From NCBI RefSeq assembly GCF_019263585.2, contig NZ_JADQDF010000001.1, positions 1-64,000 on the forward strand: a stretch of DNA of 64,000 nt, read 5' to 3'. Made by a program: the position numbers and the translations under genes. The notes below the pieces were generated by a model, which did no database searches, had not been told where the DNA came from, and was given only the letters and a program-made list of their open reading frames with translations. Origin of the DNA: Pseudonocardia oceani (lineage in GTDB: Bacteria > Actinomycetota > Actinomycetes > Mycobacteriales > Pseudonocardiaceae). Shown here piece after piece: positions 59,047 through 64,000 of the stretch. The stretch's first letter is position 1. Each line of letters starts with the position of its first letter.

Positions 59047-60420
59047 GTGACCCTCCTCGCCGACCTGTCCGACCGCGCCCGGGCCGCCGCCAGCGACGCC
59101 GTCGGCCCGGTGCTCGCGGAGGCGGCGCGGCACGTGCGCGACACGGCGGCCTGCGTCGCGTCCGGGTCGACCCACCCCCTCGCCGCCCGCTGGGTGCCGC
59201 TGCTGCCCGCGTCGCCCGGCGGCGTCGCGGCACTCGGCGCTGCCGGGGCGTGGGCGGTGGCGACGGCCGTCGAGATCGACGCCACGCTGGCCCACGTCGA
59301 CGAGTTCGACGCGCTGCACGGGCCCGCGGCCGTCGCGCCCGGGGCGGTCGTGGTGCCCGCGGCGCTGCACGTCGGACGCGCGGTCGGCGCGGGCGGGGCG
59401 GACGTCCTGCGCGCGGTCGTCGCCGGGTACGAGGCCGTCGCCGAGGCGTCGCTGCGGTTCGGCGGGCCGGCCCTGTACGCGGCGGGCTGGTGGCCCACGG
59501 CGCTGTTCGGCGCGCTCGGCGCGGCCGCCGCGACGGCCCTGCTGCTCGACCTCGACGGGCCGACGACCACCACCGCGCTCGCCCTGGCCGCGGCCCCGCT
59601 GGGTGGCCTGCTCAGCACCGACGAGCTGGGCGATGCCCACTACCTGCTCTGCGGGCGCGCCGCCGCGCACGGCGTCGGGTCCGCGCAGGCCGCCGCCGCG
59701 GGCCTCACCGCGAGCCCTGCTCTGCTCGACGCCGGGCCGCTCGGCCCGCCCCGGCCGCCCTCCGCGCCCGGCCCCCCGCACCTGCTCGGCACCGCCCTGA
59801 AGTCGTGGCCGTGCGCGCGGCCGCTGCACACCGCGCTCGCGGCGCTGGCCGAGCTCGGGGCCGACGGGGCCGAGGGACCGGTGCGGATCGCGCTGCCCAC
59901 CGCCGCGCTGCGGTTCGTCACCGCCGAGCGCCGTCCCGCCGGACCGGCCGAGGCGGCGGCGAGCGCCGCCGTGGCCGTCGCCGGGGCGCGCGCCGGGCGG
60001 GCGCGCGACCCGGGCTGGTACCGCGACCCCGGCCCCGCCGCCGACGTCGTGCTGGACACCGACGCCGACCTCGACGCCGTGTTCCCGGCCCGCTGGGGCG
60101 CCGTCGTCACGGTCGGCGGGGCGAGCCGGCGCGTGCTGGTCGCCCCCGGCGACCCGGACCGTCCGCTGTCGGCGGACGCGCTGCGCGCCAAGGCGTCCCG
60201 GCTCCTCGGCACGGATCCCGCGGACGACCGGATCTCCGCCGTCCTCGGGCTGGCCGGCTCGCCGCACGTCGGACCGGTCCTGGACGGGCTGCTCAGCGCG
60301 GCGGGCCCCGGCGGGCCGGCCGCAGACCGACGTGGAACGCTTGTACCGGACGATGTACCGGCAGGGTCCGACGAGGAGGCACGATGGCGCGCACGGCCGG
60401 GGGGCGCAGCACGCCCCTGA
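59047..60420 (+). CDS. MmgE/PrpD-family protein
   Basis: 457 aa, helical N-terminal domain (VRDTAACVASGSTHPLAARW; EIDATLAHVDEFDALHGPAA; VVAGYEAVAEASLRFGGPAL) and a shorter C-terminal domain, as in 2-methylcitrate dehydratase/MmgE proteins. In catabolic operons such proteins are plausible hydratases or dehydratases of ring-cleavage acids. The last 30 residues are encoded by the tetR promoter/operator region and look non-conserved, and the gene overlaps tetR by 37 bases. GTG start, 30 bases after the LLM gene. Confidence 0.82.
   Translation: MTLLADLSDRARAAASDAVGPVLAEAARHVRDTAACVASGSTHPLAARWVPLLPASPGGVAALGAAGAWAVATAVEIDATLAHVDEFDALHGPAAVAPGAVVVPAALHVGRAVGAGGADVLRAVVAGYEAVAEASLRFGGPALYAAGWWPTALFGALGAAAATALLLDLDGPTTTTALALAAAPLGGLLSTDELGDAHYLLCGRAAAHGVGSAQAAAAGLTASPALLDAGPLGPPRPPSAPGPPHLLGTALKSWPCARPLHTALAALAELGADGAEGPVRIALPTAALRFVTAERRPAGPAEAAASAAVAVAGARAGRARDPGWYRDPGPAADVVLDTDADLDAVFPARWGAVVTVGGASRRVLVAPGDPDRPLSADALRAKASRLLGTDPADDRISAVLGLAGSPHVGPVLDGLLSAAGPGGPAADRRGTLVPDDVPAGSDEEARWRARPGGAARP
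60342..60360. promoter_or_regulatory. operator TGTACCG-GAC-GATGTACCG upstream of tetR
   Basis: Degenerate copy of the shared palindrome (core CGGAC-GAT-GTACC, 60347-60359) that matches the extended 51734 site at 16 of 19 positions. It lies inside the end of the MmgE/PrpD gene, 23 bases before the tetR ATG; autoregulation inferred. Confidence 0.55.
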
Positions 60421-61076
60421 CCCCGGAGCGGATCATCGACGCCGCCCTGCGCATCTCCGACGCCGAGTCCGACCTCGACCGGCTGACGGTGCGGCGGCTC
60501 GCGGCCGAGCTCGGCGTCGGCACGATGACGCTCTACAGCTACTTCCGCAGCAAGGACGAGATCCTCGACGCGATGGCCGACCACGTCCTGGGCCGCATGT
60601 GCCTGCCCGCCGAGCCCGCCGCCGGGCCGGCCGAGGCGCTGCGCGGCGTCGCCGACGCGTTCCTCGCGATGATGCGCGAGCACCCCAGCGTCGTGCGCCT
60701 GCTCGCCACCCGCATCACCAACAGCCACACGGCGCTGCGCGGCGCGATGGAGTCGGTGCTCGCGCACCTCGTGGCGTCCGGCATCCCCGGGCCGACGGCC
60801 GTGCGCTGCTACGGCTTCCTCATCACCTACGCCATCGGCTTCGTCAGCTACCAGACCCCGCGTCCGTGGGGCCACCAGGCCGTCGAGGAGTCCGCCGAGG
60901 TCCGCCGCCAGCGCAGCCACTTCTACGCCGGGCTGCCGCTCGAGGAGTTCCCGCAGATGGTGGCGCTGGCCGAGCACCTCGTCGACCTGCCCGGCGACGA
61001 GCAGTTCCACGCCGGAGTCGACGCGTTCGTGGAGTCGGTCGTGCGCGGTCTGGACAGGTCCGCGACCGGGACGTGA
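60384..61076 (+). CDS. TetR-family regulator of the aromatic catabolic cluster
   Basis: 230 aa. HTH near residues 30-65 (TVRRLAAELGVGTMTLYSYF), then a TetR_C-type ligand domain (MREHPSVVRLLATRITNSHT; RCYGFLITYAIGFVSYQ). Start ATG with GAGGAGG at 5 bases. It lies between the oxygenase operon and the coxS/coxL pair, with copies of one GTAC palindrome upstream of tetR, coxS, the reductase and GMC. It is therefore the best candidate for the regulator of that regulon; the ligand is presumably the substrate or an intermediate. Confidence 0.9.
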   Translation: MARTAGGRSTPLTPERIIDAALRISDAESDLDRLTVRRLAAELGVGTMTLYSYFRSKDEILDAMADHVLGRMCLPAEPAAGPAEALRGVADAFLAMMREHPSVVRLLATRITNSHTALRGAMESVLAHLVASGIPGPTAVRCYGFLITYAIGFVSYQTPRPWGHQAVEESAEVRRQRSHFYAGLPLEEFPQMVALAEHLVDLPGDEQFHAGVDAFVESVVRGLDRSATGT

Positions 61077-61098
61077 CCGGGGTCGTCATGCGGCTCCC

Positions 61099-61131
61099 TT
61101 GACCACCCGTGTGCTCGTCGTACAAAGTACG
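61099..61131 (+). promoter_or_regulatory. coxS promoter with overlapping operator CGTAC-AAA-GTACG
   Basis: TTGACC (61099-61104), 16-base spacer, TACAAA (61121-61126). The perfect palindrome CGTACAAAGTACG (61119-61131) covers the -10, so a bound repressor would block transcription. The transcript would start within a few bases of the ATG at 61135. Confidence 0.65.
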
Positions 61132-61134
61132 GAG

Positions 61135-61608
61135 ATGACGCGCACCCGCCTCGTGGTCAACGGATCGGCCGTGGAGGTCGACGCTCCCGGGCTCCGGTCC
61201 CTGGCCGACGTCCTGCGCGCCGACCTCGGGCTCACCGCCGCCAAGCTCGCCTGCGGGCGCGGGGAGTGCGGCGCCTGCACGGTGCTCGTCGACGGCCTCC
61301 CCCGCACCTCCTGCACGACGCCCGCGGCGCTGGTCCGCGGCGAGGTGTGGACCAGCGAGGGACTGGCCGGCGAGAGCGCCGACCTGCGCGCGCGCTTCGC
61401 CGACACCGGCGCCTTCCAGTGCGGGTTCTGCACGCCCGGCCAGGTCGTGCACGCCACGGCGCTGCTGCGCGAGGGCCTGCACGCGCTGCCGCCCGACGAG
61501 CGGCGGGAGCGGGTACGGACGGCGCTGTCGGGCAACGTCTGCCGGTGCACCGGCTACCAGGCGATCGTCGAGTCCGTCTGCGGCGTCGCCGAGGAGCGGG
61601 GAGCATGA
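61135..61608 (+). CDS. [2Fe-2S] subunit of a molybdenum hydroxylase (CoxS/XdhC type)
   Basis: 157 aa. The plant-type cluster has C40, C45, C48 and C60 (ACGRGECGACTV ... TSC); the C-terminal cluster has C96, C99, C136 and C138 (CGFCTPGQ ... VCRCTGY). It passes electrons from the Mo centre. The ATG at 61135 is used; an upstream TTG lies in the promoter. It is coupled to the large subunit by an ATGA overlap. No separate FAD (CoxM) gene is seen upstream. Confidence 0.92.
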   Translation: MTRTRLVVNGSAVEVDAPGLRSLADVLRADLGLTAAKLACGRGECGACTVLVDGLPRTSCTTPAALVRGEVWTSEGLAGESADLRARFADTGAFQCGFCTPGQVVHATALLREGLHALPPDERRERVRTALSGNVCRCTGYQAIVESVCGVAEERGA

Positions 61609-64000
61609 GCGTCGGCGACCGCGTCCGCCCGATCGACTGGGACGCCCGCAGCACCGGGCTCGTGGCGTTCACGGCGGACCTGCCCGGTGATCATCGACGC
61701 GGCGACCACCTGCACGGCGCGATCCTGCGCTCGCCCCACCCCCACGCCGCGATCACCGCGCTCGACACGAGCGCCGCGCGGGCCCTGCCCGGCGTCCACG
61801 CGGTGATCACCGCCGCCGACTTCGCCCCCGGGATCCGCTACCTGCACCGCGGCGGCCCGCTGTCGGACCGGCCGCCGCTGGCCGACGGCGTGGTGCGCCA
61901 CGTCGGGCAGGAGGTCGCCGCCGTCGCCGCGGAGACCCCGGAGCAGGCCGCCGCCGCACTGCGCGCGATCCGGGTCCGCTACCGGCGCCTGCGCGCCCCC
62001 CTGACCGTCACGGCGTCCCGCGCGCCGGGCGCACCGCGGCTGCACGAGCGCACGACCGCCGAGCCGAACGTGTCGATGCTGCTGCGCACCGACTGGGGCG
62101 ACCCGGACGCCGGGCTGGCCGCCGCGGCCGTCACCGTCGAAGGGCGGTTCGTGCACCCGAGCGTCGCGCACGCGTGCATGGAGCCGAGCACGACGCTGGC
62201 CGCCTGGGACGCCGGGCGCGGCGTCGTCGAGCTGTGGACCTCGACCCAGGCGCCCTGGTTCATCGCCAAGGAGGTCTCCCACCTGCTCGGGCTGGAGCAC
62301 GACCAGGTCGTCTGCCGCGAGGTGGCCGTCGGGGGCGGGTTCGGGCAGAAGTCGAAGGCGGCCGAGCACGAGGTGCTGGCCGCCGCCCTGTCCCGCGCGG
62401 CCGGGCGGCCGGTGCTGGTGGAGCTCAGCCGCGAGGAGGAGTTCGCCGCCAACAAGCCGCGGCACCGGTTCGAGACCGTGCTGCGGACCTCCGCCGACGC
62501 CGACGGCCTGCTGCGCGCGCTGGAGGCCGACGTCGTCGTCGACAACGGCTCCTACAACCACATGGGCACCTCGGTGATGCGCGTCGGCGTGATCACGCTG
62601 GGGTCGATGTACCGGCCCGACGGGGTGCGGTTCGCGGCGAGGCTGGTCGACACGGCCACGCAGCCGGGCGGGCAGTTCCGGGGCTACGGGACGCCGCAGG
62701 TCTCGCTGGCGATGGAGCAGCAGGTCGACGAGGTGGCCGCCCGGCTCGGGGTCGACCCGATCGAGCTGCGGCTGCGCAACCTCGCGCCGGAGCACGCGAG
62801 GGCGCTGTGCGGCTACGAGGTCACGACCTCGCGCCTGGGCGACTGCCTGGTCGCCGTGCGCGAGGGCCTCGACTGGGAGCGGGCGCGGGCCGCCCGGCCG
62901 GTCGGCCCCGTCGCGCGCGGGTGGGGCGTCGCGGCCGGCACGCACGGCAGCGGGGCCTACGCCTACGAGCACGCCGACCGCAGCGACGCCGCCGTCGACC
63001 TGTTCGCCGACGGCCGCGCCCGCGTCCGGTACGGCGGCACCGACGCCGGCACCGGGCAGAGCACGATCCTCGCCCAGATCGCCGCGCAGGAGCTCGGGCT
63101 CGACCTCGCCGACGTCGCGGTGCTCTCCACCGACTCCGAGCGCACCCCGTTCGAGCTGGGCGCCTGGTCCTCCCGCGGCACGCACATGACGGGGTCGTCG
63201 GTCGGGCTCGCCGCGCGCGAGCTGGCCGACCGGCTGCGCGCGCTGGCCGCGGAGAAGCTCGGCGTCGACGCGGACGCGGTGCGGCTCTCCGGCGGCCGGG
63301 CCGTCGCGGGGGACGACGCCGTCGACCTGGGCGACCTCGTCGGGCTCGCCGACGACGCCGTCGACGGCGTGCTCAGCCACGAGAGCAGCTACCGCGTCGA
63401 GGGCACCGAGATGCTCACGCCCGACCGCGACACCGCGAACCTCTCCCCGACGTACGCCTTCGCCGCGCACGGCGCCGTGGTCGAGGTCGACCGGCGCACC
63501 GGCAAGGTCCGCGTCGTCGACTACCTGGCCGCGCACGACGTCGGGCGCGCGCTCAACCCGACGGCCGTCGAGGGGCAGATCGTCGGCGGCGCCGCGATGG
63601 GGCTGGGCGCGGCACTGGGCGAGGAGCTCGTCCGCGAGGGCGGGCGGGTCGTCACGTCCTCCTACCTGCACTACGCCATGCCGCGCAGCGCCGACCTGCC
63701 CTCGATCCGCGCGGTCGTCGTCGACGCGCACGACGCGGCCGGGCCCTACGGGGCGAAGAGCGTCGGCGAGATGTCGATCATCCCGCCGGGGGCGGCCGTC
63801 GCGAACGCCGTGTTCGACGCCGTCGGCGTGCGGATCCGCGAGCTGCCGATCACCCCGGACAAGGTGCTGTCCGCCCTGGCCGCGCAGGAGGGCCGCACGC
63901 GCGACCACCGCATCCGGTTCCGGCCGGGCCGCTGGTGGGTCGCGGCGATCCGCTGGTTCTACCCGCGCGGGCTGCACCACGTCCTCGACACCTACGGCAC
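61605..64000 (+). CDS. molybdopterin-binding subunit of a molybdenum hydroxylase (CoxL/XdhA type), 3' truncated by window edge
   Basis: At least 798 aa, open at the right edge. Mo-pterin motif VGGGFGQKSK, QPGGQFRGYGTPQ, and the catalytic glutamate in YGAKSVGEMSIIPPG near residue 725 place it in the xanthine dehydrogenase/CO dehydrogenase large-subunit family. Such enzymes hydroxylate N-heteroaromatics, purines or aldehydes beside the nitrogen or carbonyl. After the usual end, the chain continues with a basic/aromatic stretch (RFRPGRWWVAAIRWFYPRGL), suggesting a fused C-terminal domain, perhaps the missing FAD subunit. Confidence 0.9.
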   Translation, partial: MSVGDRVRPIDWDARSTGLVAFTADLPGDHRRGDHLHGAILRSPHPHAAITALDTSAARALPGVHAVITAADFAPGIRYLHRGGPLSDRPPLADGVVRHVGQEVAAVAAETPEQAAAALRAIRVRYRRLRAPLTVTASRAPGAPRLHERTTAEPNVSMLLRTDWGDPDAGLAAAAVTVEGRFVHPSVAHACMEPSTTLAAWDAGRGVVELWTSTQAPWFIAKEVSHLLGLEHDQVVCREVAVGGGFGQKSKAAEHEVLAAALSRAAGRPVLVELSREEEFAANKPRHRFETVLRTSADADGLLRALEADVVVDNGSYNHMGTSVMRVGVITLGSMYRPDGVRFAARLVDTATQPGGQFRGYGTPQVSLAMEQQVDEVAARLGVDPIELRLRNLAPEHARALCGYEVTTSRLGDCLVAVREGLDWERARAARPVGPVARGWGVAAGTHGSGAYAYEHADRSDAAVDLFADGRARVRYGGTDAGTGQSTILAQIAAQELGLDLADVAVLSTDSERTPFELGAWSSRGTHMTGSSVGLAARELADRLRALAAEKLGVDADAVRLSGGRAVAGDDAVDLGDLVGLADDAVDGVLSHESSYRVEGTEMLTPDRDTANLSPTYAFAAHGAVVEVDRRTGKVRVVDYLAAHDVGRALNPTAVEGQIVGGAAMGLGAALGEELVREGGRVVTSSYLHYAMPRSADLPSIRAVVVDAHDAAGPYGAKSVGEMSIIPPGAAVANAVFDAVGVRIRELPITPDKVLSALAAQEGRTRDHRIRFRPGRWWVAAIRWFYPRGLHHVLDTYG

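Overview
The window is very GC-rich, gene-dense actinobacterial chromosome. Supporting signs are many GTG starts, ATGA/GTGA gene overlaps, F420-type luciferase-like oxidoreductases, a DUF7455 zinc-ribbon protein, a mycobacterial-type LexA box and an IdeR-like iron box. Gene style suggests a Pseudonocardia-like member of the Pseudonocardiales (inference only). No rRNA, tRNA, CRISPR array, transposase or phage module was found. The right edge cuts a gene, and the left edge probably does too.

Layout. 0-4.4 kb: TetR regulator and a heterodimeric ABC exporter. 4.5-8.8 kb: aromatic-acid unit with AAHS transporter, VanA-like Rieske oxygenase, 60-aa Cys protein, VanB-like reductase and IclR regulator. 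9-14.2 kb: Pro/Gly/Ser-rich membrane-anchored protein, AtuA-family protein, SOS-boxed dinB and a thioesterase. 14.5-18 kb: trehalose-synthase-like GH13 enzyme and a CynX-type MFS transporter. 18.1-23 kb: a 1647-aa signalling protein fusing sensor kinase, receiver, SpoIIE phosphatase, RsbW-type ATPase and STAS domains. 23-34.3 kb: lipase, then a leucine/isovalerate-like acyl-CoA cluster (acyl-CoA dehydrogenase, acyl-CoA synthetase, methylcrotonyl-type carboxylase, SDR, enoyl-CoA hydratase) with a TetR gene and a second acyl-CoA ligase.

34.3-45.1 kb: two genes broken by deletion plus frameshift (LLM oxidoreductase, siderophore-binding lipoprotein), GH3 glucosidase, SRPBCC protein, IclR and AraC regulators, two split-barrel flavoproteins, an HD protein and an acyl-CoA dehydrogenase/CoA-transferase/SDR operon. 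45.3-49.9 kb: a stress-like patch with DUF7455, AI-2E, STAS, LLM, DUF3618 and holin-like genes, several preceded by SigB-type promoter sequences, plus a deleted STAS/ATPase remnant.

50-64 kb: the most interesting block. A GMC oxidoreductase, then a tightly overlapping operon (reductase, CarA-like Rieske oxygenase, alpha/beta hydrolase, 40-aa peptide, M20-like protein lacking metal ligands, LigB-type extradiol dioxygenase, meta-cleavage hydrolase, LLM, MmgE/PrpD), a TetR gene, and a CoxS/CoxL molybdenum hydroxylase. A GTAC-based palindrome precedes GMC, reductase, tetR and coxS, so one TetR regulator probably controls a pathway for an unidentified, perhaps N-heteroaromatic, compound.
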